Shown here: piece by piece, positions 50,598-62,900 of the stretch
Layout: each line of letters opens with the position of its first letter
Position numbering within the stretch: the first letter of the stretch is position 1
From: Xylaria sp. FL1777
Lineage: Eukaryota; Ascomycota; Sordariomycetes; Xylariales; Xylariaceae
NCBI GenBank assembly: GCA_022578965.1
Contig: MU400537.1
Coordinates: forward strand, 62,001 to 126,000
Reading direction: 5' to 3'
Length of the DNA stretch: 64,000 nt
The notes under the pieces: generated by a model
Databases searched by the model: none
The model's input: the letters and a program-made list of their open reading frames with translations, nothing else
Told to the model about the DNA's origin: nothing
Position numbers and translations under genes: made by a program

Positions 50598-51091
50598 TAT
50601 TACGAAATTAGCACTAAAGTAACTTTTAAAGCAACTTAATGCTTTTATATATACTTTAGAGGTTTTATATTAACTAAGGCTAAGTTACATAATAATTTAT
50701 TTAGCTTATTAAGTTTACAGTAATTTAAGGCTTATTAAGCTTATAGTAATTTAAAGCTTACTAAGCTTATAATAATTTAGTGCTTATTAAACTTATAGTA
50801 ATCTAAGGAAAGTTTTTACCTTTTTTACTTCTTTTTTGTTTATATAATTATGCACTTTTTATATTTAGTTATTTATTTAGTTTTAGCTTTTTAGTTATTA
50901 ATTTTTTTTTATAACTGCTAAGCATTAATATACTTATTACTTTTAAATCCCTTAAGACCCTTATTAATGCATAGTGGTAAAAGTACCTTAAAAACCTCCT
51001 TAATAAACCACCGCTGAAAATCCTACTATTACTTGCAAATTAAGACCCTAAAGGCAAACCCGTTATATTAATATATAATAGGTCCGTTACA
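50598..51091 (+). repeat. G1 3' LTR (LTR-C), 494 bp
   Basis: It starts TATTAC (TGTTAC in the 5' copy, G-to-A) and ends GTCCGTTACA, followed by the ATTAA duplication. U3 has the same four tandem units as LTR-B. Confidence 0.92.
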
Positions 51092-54000
51092 ATTAATTAG
51101 TTAGTTTATACGATTTTATATATAAAGCTTTTATATTAGTTTTTTTTAAATATGCATATTTATTAAAAACTAGCTAGTATAAATATATAACACTTGATTT
51201 TTCTTTATAATTATTTTTATAGTTTTATTTTTGTTTTTTGTTTTATAGTATTAACTAAAGTATAAAACTATGCTTAACTTATTTATTATTAACAAAATAT
51301 TATTATAAAACCTGCTGCTATATTTTTATTTGCTTAATAATACTTTTATATTTAAGTTCTTTATTTTTTATAATAACAACTTTGCTTTTTTTGCTAGCAT
51401 TTTTAGGTCTTATTGCGCTAATATAGCAGCATAGCTTTTACTACATATTGCTAACAAATATTGTGTTACTTTTTGTTATTTTTAGCAAATATTAAAACAG
51501 AGCTACATAGATTTTTGCTAGCAGGTTATTACTTAGCGTTAAAAAGCTAAAGCAATAAAAACTTTTTAAATAAAAGTATATAAAGTTTAAAACATGCTTT
51601 ATAACGCTAGTAAAAAATATTAATATTTTAAATATAAGTTTTTTTTTTAAAACTAGTTGTTTATTAAAGCATAAAACGTGCAAACTAATAATAGCACTTT
51701 TTTAGCACTATGCGTTGCTAGCATAGCTTATGTAATTCTAAATATAAAAAACAAGCTTAGTAGTATTGCGTTATAAAAAGCCTTTATAAAACTAAAGTAT
51801 TAATTTAAGCAAAAGTTTTACTAAAATATAAAGCTTGCTACTATTAAGCTAAATAAGCTTGCTATTATTGTTAAGTTATTTATAAATTTTAAGCTAATTT
51901 TTAAATATAAGCATATAGCTTGCTACGCTAATAAAGCTGTTTTTAAGCATATATTTTAATTAAGTGCTATAGCTAAGTTTATAACATTTAATGTTTAATG
52001 CTAATTAAACGCTAATAAATAAATAGCGTTAGTTTTTATAGCTAGCGTTATATATAAGCATATAACTATTATAACTAATACTTTGCGCATAGTGCAACAA
52101 AACTACATAGCATAAAAAACTTAGGCTTTTTATTGCTTTAAGAACTATAGCATAATAAATAGTATTAAAAGCATTAAGTTTAAAAGTTAAAGATTAACTA
52201 ATGCTATTAATGTTTTATTAGTAGTAATAATAGTAATACTAAAATGCTATAAAGAAAAAACAATAATAACTATAAAATAGCTAGCTTTATGCTTTAATAT
52301 TAACTTAATTAATTAATAGCATGTATTTTTTATTTTATTTTTAGCTATAAATATACATTACTTATTGCAGTTTTAGTTTTTTAACAATCTTTTTATTTAG
52401 TTATAAATAAAAATAAATACTTATAGTATTATATGCACTTATATAAGTCCGTTTAATGCATAACTTAAAGGGTTTTTAAATATGTATATATAGGCTAGTT
52501 TAGTATGCTAGCTTTTTTTTAACGTGTTATTGCTTTTAAATTCTTTTTTTTTTTGTTCGTTTAAATTCTTTTCTCTTTTGTTTGTTTATAGTTTTTTTCT
52601 CTTTTTATTTTTAATGTTTGCTAGCATAAAAAGCTCCTATTATTTATTATAGCAAACTTATTACTAAACTTTTAAAACGATTTGTTTTTAACTAGTTAAA
52701 TTGCGTAAAACTTTTTAACTAAAAAACGCAAAGTTTTTATTAAAAAACATATAGTGTAAAACTTGCTAATAAATAATAAAAAGCTTGCTAAAGTAATAAA
52801 AATTAAACGTATAATATATAAACTTTAAGTATTTTAGCACTTTTATAGTATTATAATAAATAAGCTAAAAGTAGTAAACATAATAAAAATAAAATGCAAA
52901 GTTTAAATTTTATATAGCTACTTAGTTATTATAAGCTAGCAAATTAGCTTTAAAGCTAGCAAAGCAAAATATATTAAAGCTATTATTTAATACTAAGTTA
53001 ATTCTTTAAACTTAAACAGTGTTTACTTTATTTTAACCTACGGAAATTATAATAAGCTTGCTTACAAAAACGCAGATTATTTATTAATGAGTGCTTTTAA
53101 TAAAGCTTTTTTAATTATGTCTTTAAACTTTTTTTTTTGTGCTAATAAAAGCTATAATAAGCTTGCTTAGTATATAGCTAGCTTATTGCTTCCGGATTAT
53201 TTATTAATAAGTGCTTTTAATAAAGCCCCTTTAATTATGTTTTTAAACTCTCCTTTTTATGTTAATAAAAGCTATAATAAGCCTGCTTAGTACATAGCTA
53301 GCTTATTAATAAGTGCTTTTAATAAAGCTTTTTTAATTATGCCTTTAAACCCTTTTTTCCGTATTAATAACACTATAGAATAGCGTATTAAGCAAAGCAC
53401 TAATAATGTAAAAATCTTGTTTCCATAGCTACGTTTTCCACTATTCTTTAGTTTTAATAAAAGTATAATCCCTTTATTTAAACCTGTTTTTTGCTTAATA
53501 TATATATAATAACTAATCTTAATAAATTGCAAATTATAGCAAAAATAAAACAAGAACTTAATAAACTAAGTTTTTATTAATATATAAAACAAGCTTTTAA
53601 TAGCTTAAGCAGCAATAATAATAAACTATTTTTATTACTAAACCTATAAAATAGCATATTAAATAACAAGCTATAGTTTATTTATAACTTAGCGCTACTA
53701 TTTATTAGTAGCCTAAAAATAAGTCTACAAAATAAAGCGTTTATTTTAAAGCTTAATAAAGCTAATAGCTAAAGTAGCTAGTTTTTTTTATAGTAACATT
53801 TATTAAATAATAAATTATTTTTTGCTAACAAACTATTACTTTTTTTGCTAGATTTTTTTTATATTAGCTTATTTACTTTATAGTAAACTATAAACGCTAG
53901 CTTGTTAAGTTAATTGTTTATTTTTTAGCACATTTAGCTTAGTATTGCAAGCTTTTAGTTGCTTGATTTTTTAGTTAGTAATGCGTTTAAAGCATAAAAC

Positions 54001-54454
54001 AATGCTTAAAAAAATACGCAAAACAATACTTAAAACAATGCGCAAAATAATACGTAAAAACAGTAGCTTACTAAAGTACATATAGCGTATAGCTAGCTTA
54101 TATAAAACAACTTGCTATTTATTATATTTAGCATAATATCTTTAACTAGCTTTTTTAAAAATTTTAATAAGCTTTAAATTAAACTTTTAGTTTAATATAA
54201 AACTTTTAATAAAGCTATTATTTAAAAGCTTTGCAAGCAAACTATATAAAGATTAAAAGGTTATAAAATATTGTTAGCTTAAAAGCTACATATAGAAAAA
54301 CTATAATAATCTTGCAAGAATTTCTTAAATTTGCGTAATAACTTAAATAAAACTATTTTGCAAACTTTTTTTATATTTTAAAAAATATATAAAAAACTTG
54401 ATTAATTAAGCTAATAAGCCACTTAGTTAAAATATGCAACCTTAAATATTATTG
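51092..54454. other. AT-rich interval; no recognised gene
   Basis: Apart from the tandem repeat at 53080-53345 I see no element boundary. The minus-strand open stretch 53553-53287 (88 codons) keeps a moderately mixed composition (KRSYGNKIF near its middle) but overlaps the tandem repeat at its end and matches nothing I recognise. Confidence 0.45.
53078..53345. repeat. two and a half direct copies of a ~120-bp unit
   Basis: Copies start near 53078, 53198 and 53305. Each contains AGTGCTTTTAATAAAGC, TTTTTAATTATG and, in the first two, TAATAAGCYTGCTTAGTAYA then TAGCTAGCTTATT. The copies differ mainly by C/T. Confidence 0.85.
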
Positions 54455-55330
54455 TTTTGTTTAGCTATATTATTATACTAGTTTAATTATATTGTTATAT
54501 TAGTTTAGTTATATTGTTTTATTTAGTTATAACGTGATTCACAAGCGAGTCGCGCATCCAAGCAAGTCGCGCACTTGGCTTAGCGTAGCGTTCCACATAA
54601 TTTTCTATGTGAAGGTACTTACTCCACTTTTAAATAACTCAGCCAATAAAAATCGGAAAAATACAAGGGTTGTTTTTTTGTAATTATAACTATATAATTT
54701 ACCTAAAATGACTTTGTTTTACTAAGTAGCTATTTTATATCAAAAAGTACGTAAAAATAATCCCTGTAATTTATATTTTGCTTAATGCACGCTTTAAAAA
54801 AATAGCTACTTAACAGGAGAAAGTTGTTTTAAGTAAATTATATAGTTATAATTACAATAAAACAACCCCTGTATTTTTCCGATTTTTATTGGCTGAGTTA
54901 TTTAAAAGTGGAGTAAGTACCTTCACATAGAAAACAGGTGAAATGGTACGCCAAGCCAAGTGCGCGACTCGCTTGGATGCGCGACTCGCTTATGAATCAC
55001 GTTATTATTTTATTTAGTTATGTTGTTTTATTTAGTTATATTGTTTTATTTAATTGTGTTATTTTATTTAGTTATATTATTTTATTTAGTTATATTGTTT
55101 TATTTAGTTATGTTGTTTTATTTAGTTATGTTATTTTATTTAGTTATATTATAATATTAGTTTAGTAGTATTATTACATTAGTTTAATTATGTTATTACA
55201 CTAGTTTAATAATATTATTACACTAGTTTAATTATATTATTATATTAATATAATAGTATTATTACACTAGTTTAGTTATGTTTTTATATTAGTTTAATTA
55301 ATTAGTTATATTATTATAATTTACACGTAT
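54455..55330. repeat. 18-bp minisatellite (TTTAGTTATATTGTTTTA), interrupted by a MITE
   Basis: Regular 18-bp units run at 54500-54530 and 55008-55150, then change to ~25-bp units with ATTACACTAGTTTAATTATG up to 55330. Because 18 is a multiple of three, the array reads openly as VLFSYI repeats on the plus strand. That open stretch, starting in the MITE end at 54938, is not a gene. Confidence 0.85.
54532..55002. mobile_element. foldback MITE with ~205-bp inverted arms, TA target duplication
   Basis: It begins ACGTGATTCACAAGCGAG and ends with the complement, ACGTGATTCATAAGCGAG. It is flanked by TA on both sides (54530-54531, 55003-55004). The arms (54532-54737, 54798-55002) pair almost throughout, leaving a 60-bp loop. 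Each outer end has two direct copies of AAGCRAGTCGCGCA. A TA duplication points to Tc1/mariner-pogo mobilisation. It has no coding capacity. It retains CpG, TpC and CpC and is far richer in GC than everything around it, so it largely escaped the mutation. It splits the 18-bp minisatellite. Confidence 0.92.
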
Positions 55331-56264
55331 TTTCTTTAGCTAGCTAAGCTATTATAGCTATAATATAGCTAAGTAAGTTTTATTACATATATATGCGTTT
55401 TTTTACATATTGTTTTTTTATATATGCTATATGTTTACACTTTATTAGTTTTACTTTATTTATTAATACTTTATACGTTTTATTTTATTATAAATACTTT
55501 ATGTAATAATACCTTTAACTATACTTTTTATTATAAGTAATAAATTAAGTTTAAGGTAAATTAAGTAATAAGGAATTATTATTTATATATATATAATAAA
55601 GCGTATATAGCCACTAAATTATAATGGGTATACTTTTATTTTGCTTATGTTTTATTAGCTTATTTTTAATAAAAGGTGCTATAAGTTAAAGTTAGCTTTA
55701 AAGTTTTAACCTTTTTAAAACTTGCTTAAATTGTTGTTTTATAAGTTATTATAATTAAATTCTTATATAAATTTTTTTTAGCAATAGTTAACATGTAAAA
55801 AAAACCTTTAAGCTATGTTTTAAAGCTAACAAAAGTTAATAAATATATAAAAAAGCTAACTTTGTTAATTAACATAAAACCTGCCTTAATTATTATATTA
55901 TAGAAAGATATATTTAAGCTTATTTAATAAACTTATATATGTTAAAGCAAACTAAGTTTATTAAATCTTAATATAAGCTAAGTTTTATTTTTATTGCAAT
56001 TAAACTTAAATATACGCTAAAACTATTAGTAATACTTTTAGCATATATTAATAATTAAGTAATTTTAATGTTAGCACGTGCTAAAACTACAAAGTTATAT
56101 TAGTTAATTATATTAAGTTTATTACAAATAAAGTATAATTAATAATTATATAAAAAGTTATAACTATTAATTTAATTAATTAATATATAATATAATTACT
56201 ATAATATAAAAGCTATAACAATTAAATAAGTTATTATATGTGCTATAATTATTAAGGGATTAAA

Positions 56265-56760
56265 TATACTAAAAAATTAAGTATAAAGCACTTAAGTATA
56301 TAAAAACCACGGTTTATATACTAAAGCCTTTTAAAAAGTTAAATATACTAAAAAATTAAAGCATTTAAGTATACTAAAAACTATAATTTATACGCTAAAG
56401 CTTTTTAAAGTATAAGTACATTAAGAGATTAAAGCACTTAAATGTACTAAAAACTTTAATATATAAATAATATACTAAAGCTTTTTAAAGGATTAAGTAT
56501 AAAGCACTTAAGTGTATTAAAAACTATAATTTATATGCTAAAGCTTTTTAAGGAATTAAGTATACTAAAGAATTAAAGCACTTAAGTGTACTAAAGACTT
56601 TAATATATAAGTAATATGCTAAAGCTTTTTAAAAGATTAAGTATAAAGCACTTAAGTATACTAAAAATTATAGTTTATATGCTAAAGCCTTTTAAAAAAT
56701 TAAGTATATTAAAGGTTTAAGTACACTAAAGGATTAAATATAAAGCATTTATTTATACTT
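56265..56760. repeat. tandem repeat of ~60-90-bp units (AAAGCACTTAAGTATACTAAA)
   Basis: About seven imperfect units each contain TAAAGCACTTAAGTRTACTA, a TATAATTTATATGCTAAAGC-like stretch and CTTTTTAAAGGATTAAGTAT. Unit length alternates through presence or absence of a second AAAGAATTAAAGCACTTAAG block. Confidence 0.85.
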
Positions 56761-57639
56761 TATAATGTTATTAATAAAGTATAACAAAGTTTTAAAAATA
56801 TTTAAGCAAGTGTTTATAATTAGCACTTATAGCTATAATAGTAAGCTAGCTATTTATTATTAAAATTTAGTGCAACTAATTAATCCTTTTATAAATAAGT
56901 TTTATAACACTATAATTTAAAGGGCAATAATATATTATAAAAAATATAAAAGGTTTTAATAGTTATATATTTACTAATTAATTATATAAGCTATAAACCT
57001 AGCACTACTAAATATTAATAACTAAATTTAATATAACTTAGTTAATAAGCTATAATAACTATTAAAAAAGTAGCATAAATATTTACTAGTTAATTATAAA
57101 AAGTATTAAAATAATTAAGTTTACTTTAAGTATAAAAGCTTATAAAAAGTAGCAGCAACTTAAAAACATTAAAGGATTAAATATATTAAAAAATCAAGCT
57201 TTTAAAAATATTTAAGTGAATGTTTATAAATATTTACGAATATTTATAACTAGCGCATAGCTATAATAACAAGCTAATTATTTACTACTAGAATTAAAAT
57301 TATAACTAATTATATATAATCTTTTTATAAATATGTTTTATAGTAATATATTATAAAAAATATAAAAGGTTTTAATAGCTGCGCATTTATTAATTAGTAG
57401 CGCAAGTATTTACTAGTTAATTATAAAAGGTTTTAATTTAACTTAGCATATATTAAAACCGCAAACTAACTAATTAATCTCTTTATAAATAAGTTTAATA
57501 AATTTTGCATAAAAGGTTTTAAGCATAATTTAAAAAAAAACAATATATTATAAGTAATTAATAATATGCTATTAACTATTGTTTAAAAACAAAGCAAAAC
57601 TTTATAAGCATTATTTATTAAAAAATAAAAAGTTTTAAT

Positions 57640-58170
57640 AACTGCTTATTTACTAGTTAATTATATAGCTAAAATATTTAAGCTTAATAGTGCATTTAGC
57701 TAGTTTAATAATTAATTAAATATAGAAGCATTTATTAATTAATTAAATATATAAGCATTTATTAGTTAATTATAAAAACTACAAACTAAGCACTAAAAAG
57801 TGCTAAAATAACTAAGTTTAGTATTAATTATATAAGCTATAAGTATTTATTAGTTAATTATATAAACATTTATTAATTAATTATGTAAGCTATATTAAAA
57901 ATGCTAAAACATATAAAAGCATTTAAAAAGTGGCATATATTACTAATTAATAGCATAAACATTTATTAGTTAACTATGCAAGCTATATTAAAAATGCTAA
58001 AACATATAAAAGTACTATTAATTAATAACGTAAATATTTATTAATTAATTATATAAAGTATATTATTATATAAAAGTGCTAAAATAATTAAGTTTAAATG
58101 TTTATTAGTTAATTATATAAACATTTATTAGTTAATTATGCAAGCTATAAACTAAGCATTAAAAGTACTA
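57640..58170. repeat. dispersed tandem repeat of AGCATTTATTAGTTAATTATA
   Basis: At least twelve copies of CATTTATTARTTAATTA alternate with AAGCTATAWACTAAGC and AAAAGTGCTAAAATAAYTAAG blocks, giving a higher-order pattern. Confidence 0.8.
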
Positions 58171-58879
58171 AAATAACAAAGTTTAATGGTTAATTATAAG
58201 CATTTATATATTATAAGTACTAATTAATAATGGGTTTTTAGCGTAAGTAACTAATTAATTAGTTTATTAAAGCTTAATATATGCAAGGCTAACTAAGATT
58301 TAGTGATTTTAATTTAGTGGCTGCTTATAGCTAAATATTATTTATAATAAAAACAAAAAAACAATTTATTTGTTTTAATAACTGCATATTTACTTTACTA
58401 AAGCTTTTTAAAAAATAAGTTTAAAGCAACTAATAAGTGTTAATAATAACATTAATGCATTAAAAGCTTTTAAAAAAATAGCTTAAGCTTATTTATTTGT
58501 ATAATTATTTATTTAGCAAATAATGTTAATTTTAATGCTAAATCTACTAATTTGTTTTTTATTTTTAAAAATACTATTAGTTTTTATTACTTATTGCTAA
58601 TTTATTAGCGCGTAGTATTAACTCTTAAAAATCCTATAAGGGCTAGTATTTTTTTTATACTAAAAATAAAAGATATAAAAACATAATTTCTTTAGCTAAA
58701 TATAGTAGCTAAAGTAATTATATATGCTTTATAGCTAGCAACTAATTATAAAACTAGCTATAGCTAATAAAGCTAATGCATAAACTATTTATTGTTTTTA
58801 TTACTACTACTTTTATTTTTTTTACTTTTATTTTTTATTTTTTACTTTTTATTTTAACTAACGTTATTTTTAAAACAGT

Positions 58880-59090
58880 TTTACTTTAGTTTATATTTTA
58901 GCTTTTTATATGCTATATATACTTTATTAATTTTATAATTGTTTAGCGCTTATAAGCCTTTATTTTTATTACTTTAGCTTTTTAAATACCTTTATTTTTA
59001 TTATAGTTTTACTTTAGTTTATATTTTTGCCTTTAATATACTATAACTTTACTAACTTTATAATTGCTTAATATATGCAAACTTTATAGT
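58880..59090. repeat. two direct copies of a ~100-bp unit
   Basis: Copies at about 58880-58955 and 59006-59080 share TTTTACTTTAGTTTATATTT, then ACTTTAYTAAYTTTATAATTG. Confidence 0.7.
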
Positions 59091-59849
59091 TTTATTTTAT
59101 TATAATAGCTATTTTAATATATTACGCTATTATTTTTAGCATATATGCTATAAAAGCTAGTTATTAATGCTTAATATATAGCAAGATCTTTTGCAGTAAA
59201 AATTCTGTAGTGCTATAAATTATATACTTAGCACTACAATAACTTTAAAGAATTATTATAGCTAAAGCAGTAAAATATATTACTTAAAACCTTTATATTT
59301 AACTATATTAACTTTATTACAAAATATAGCTATTATTTAACTTATTATTTTTTTATTAGTTATGCTAATTTATAAGCTATAAACTATATTTTAAAATAAC
59401 ATTTATATTTGCTATAATATAATAATAGTTATAAAGCAATTAAGCATAAGTTTTATATTATAGGTTTTGCTTTAAAAGCTAACATAAAAAAACATAATAT
59501 TATAATAAAGCCTTTGTTTTTAGCTGTTTTTTTGCTGCTATAATTAATTAATAACATATGTTAAAACAATAACTGCTATAATATATAATAATTACTATAA
59601 TATATAACAAGTAAATTAAAACATTTATTAAAAATATAGCTATAATTTTAGTACTAATAATTAAAAAGCATAAAAAGCTAAAAGTTAAACTAAAAGTTAA
59701 GCTAAAAAAAATAATAAAACCTTATATAATAGCTGCTAAGCTTAGCTTTTAGTTAAATAAAGACCTATATATACATTATTAAAATTAAAAGCTTACTGTT
59801 TATTCTAGCTATTAGTTATCTTAAGTGCTTTAAACTAAAAACATAAAAC

Positions 59850-59965
59850 AGCGGGCTATGCTTGCTGCAAGCTATAACCTACCTTTTTTAAGGGCCCGTG
59901 TAAATATATTTATAGGTTTATAGCTTACGTTTTATATATTTTAGTTTAAGGAACCCTTGTTGATT
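59850..59965. other. less mutated, relatively GC-rich patch
   Basis: It keeps AGCGGGCTATGCTTGCTGC, AAGGGCCCGTG and AAGGAACCCTTG. Possibly a remnant of unique sequence or a young short insertion. No tRNA or rRNA pattern was found. Confidence 0.35.
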
Positions 59966-62900
59966 TTTAAGCTAAAGTTCACTTTGTATATATATATACA
60001 CTATTTATACTTATAAACTATTTGCTAATAAAACCTAAAAATAACAATTATAATATTGCTTAAGGCTTTTTATAGTAATACTTATACTTAGTGCTAACTT
60101 TATAATTAAGATATTTTATTATGTTATAGTGTTTTAAGCTTAAATAGTTAAAAGTTAAGCTTTATTTATTAATTTATTAATTAGTGTTATTTTTTTACTT
60201 TACTATAAAACTGCAAACTTTTAATAATTCTAGCTTTAGCTTAATTAATAGTTACTTTTTAAAAAAACTAATAGCTTTAAAACTTTTAAAATTTATTAAA
60301 AAGCTTAGCAAACTAAATAAACTAGCTAATAATGCAATATTAAAGCATTTACTTAGTAATTATATTTAGTATTTTATATAGCATATTTTGCTGCAATTAA
60401 AACATAACTAATAGCGCATATTAAAATATAACTTTATATAAGCTATTATTAGTACTATTTTAAATTATTGTTAATTTAATAAATTATATAAGCTTAAGCT
60501 TAAAGCTAAACAAGTTAAGTTAATTTAACGTATAATATTTTGTTATAATAACACTATACTAATAACTTAAACTAATTATAAAAAAAGCATTATATTATAA
60601 ACTGTTTTAGTTATTATACAAAGCATAATAACTTTGCAGTTATGCTTATTAAAACAATTAAAACATAATTAATTTAACTTAATTGCTTAAATTTTTAATA
60701 TTTATTTATTATTAATAATAAATAATATAATAAAAGTTAATTAGTATTACATAAGTAATTATAAAAATATATTTTTATTGTTTAATAAAATAATGCTATA
60801 TAAGCTAAGTTAGCTTTAGAACGCTTTATATATATTATTTTTAAGCTAAAATAAGCTATTTAAAAATATTTTATTAACTTGTTTTATAACTTTTTATTTA
60901 ACTAAAAAATTGCGTTTATAGCTATTAATAAGCTTTATATAATTTATTAATAAAAAGATTTCTAAATTGCATACTTTAATATATACTATATAAAAGCATT
61001 AGTTTTATAAAATATATTATAGTTTAGCTATACTGCTATATTAAGCTTAAATGCTTAAAAGTTTATATTATTTAAAGTTAAATTTTAATAGCAAAGTACT
61101 TATTTAAAAAAACTGCAATTTGTTTATATTTTAATTAATTAGCTTAATATATTTTTTGTTGTTTATTTTATAAAAAAAAGTACTATTATAAAAGATTACT
61201 AGCAATTAAGTTTCCTAATTAGTAAAACATAGCGCAATATAATATACTTAATTTTTAAAACTATTATTTTTATAAATAGCAAAAAAAAGCTTATTATTAT
61301 GCGCTATTTCTTAATAATATAGCTTTAAAAATTAAAGTTTATTTTAACTAAAATAAAGCGCCTTGTTTAAAAATATAATATAAATATATGTTTTAATAAC
61401 TAATAGCAGTTATATAACAAGTTTATAAAGCTAGACTTTTTTTATTAGATTATGCTTATTATTATAGCTTTTAAAATAAAAATAAATATTTATAACGTAA
61501 TGCATGTTGTTTAGTTTAGCTTTATTGCTTTTAAAAACTTTTTAAACTTATTACAAAGGTTTAATTGAGCTATTTAAGATAGTATAATATAAAGAATAGC
61601 ATTTTTTTTTGCTTTTTATTAGTATTTCGATTTACTAAAAGCGCAAAAAGTTAAGCTTTTTAAACTAAAGCGTAAAAAAAAGCTACTAAAAAACAATCGA
61701 AATAATTTATGCTTTATAATAAACATAAGTAATAGTGCATTAAAAAGCTTAACGTTTAGCTATATATAATTTGCATTATTAAATTATTAATTAATTATAA
61801 CTAATAAACTTAAAAATAAAAATAGTTTAATAATTAACTTTAAACTAAAATAGTTTAAGCTAATTAAGCTTATTAAGTGAACTAAAGCTAAACTAAAGTC
61901 TAAAAACAAACTGCAAGCTATTTAGCTAAGCATATATAAGTTTATAAATATAAAATGCTTTAAAAAGTATGCTTTATAGTTTTTATAGCAGCTAAATAAT
62001 AAAAATATTAAAAAGCAAAAAAATATATAATAAAAAATGTGCTACAATTTATATTATTATAACTTTAGCTAATTATTAAGGTTGCTGCTAAAAATATGCT
62101 AGCAGTTTACGTTTTAAAAAAGAACTATTTTTTAGTTTTTATAGTAAAAGCTTTAAAAATTCTACGTAAAATATTTTATAGATTTATATTAATACTTAAA
62201 CTTTACTATTAATAATATAGCAAAATATTTTATGCTAAAAAAGGTTTAATAGTATATTACTGCTACATTTAATAAAATAATTAATATAAATATTATGTTT
62301 TTTTTAGTTTATAATGCTATAAAAATATTTAGATAAAATAAATAAAAAAAATATAGCTATGTTTTATATGTTAAGCTTTTTATAATGTATTAGCATGCTT
62401 TTAATAAGTATGCTAAGCATTTTATAAACAAAGCATAAATTAAAAATACTACTAAAAATATATTTTGTTTAACTTTAAAATTAATACTAAAAATATAAAC
62501 AAAGCAGCAGTTAAATATTTGTTAAATGTTTAATATATAATTAAGTTAGTTAGTTTTACGCTTAGCAGCAATTATAACTTTTGTTTTATTATTTTTAATA
62601 AAACTAACTATAGTTACATTATTTTTAAGTGCTTTTTTTATATATATAAATGTATTGCTAGCTATAGATTTACTAGTATAATTTAAACTACTAAAGCATA
62701 ATAAAAAATTGCTAGTAAATAGTAGTTCTAAAAAGCTAAAAAAAAAGCAAAAAAAGTAAAACGTGTATAATATTTTGCGTTAATTTATATTTAGCTATAG
62801 TTCTTTAGTTTTTTCTTTTTTTTTTTTTGCTTTTTTATAATTAAAGGTATATAGCTGCTATTTTTTATTATTTTTAATAAATAGCTTATTTTTATTAGCT

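Larger units (their letters stand above)
31963..51091 (+). mobile_element. G1: complete Ty3/gypsy chromovirus carrying two nested insertions
   Basis: Two 494-bp LTRs (31963-32456, 50598-51091) are flanked by the same 5 bp, ATTAA, at 31958-31962 and 51092-51096. Removing the nested G2 (35621-43478) and MULE (44126-47703) leaves about 7.7 kb, a normal size for the family. The plus strand then reads gag with a zinc knuckle, RT, RNase H, integrase, chromodomain, polypurine tract, LTR. The LTRs differ from each other only or almost only by transitions. The element was therefore young when mutation began. It is thoroughly dead. Confidence 0.92.
55331..58260. other. AT-rich tandem repeat domain; no gene seen
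   Basis: It is dominated by two repeat families listed separately and scattered related copies around 56930-57440 (AAAAGGTTTTAATAG, ATTTACTAGTTAATTATA). No coding or RNA signal. Confidence 0.6.

Noticed and set aside
54938..55165. Open stretch of 75 codons with VLFSYI repeats
   Set aside because: It starts inside the MITE end and runs through the 18-bp minisatellite; the repeat length, a multiple of three, keeps it open by chance.
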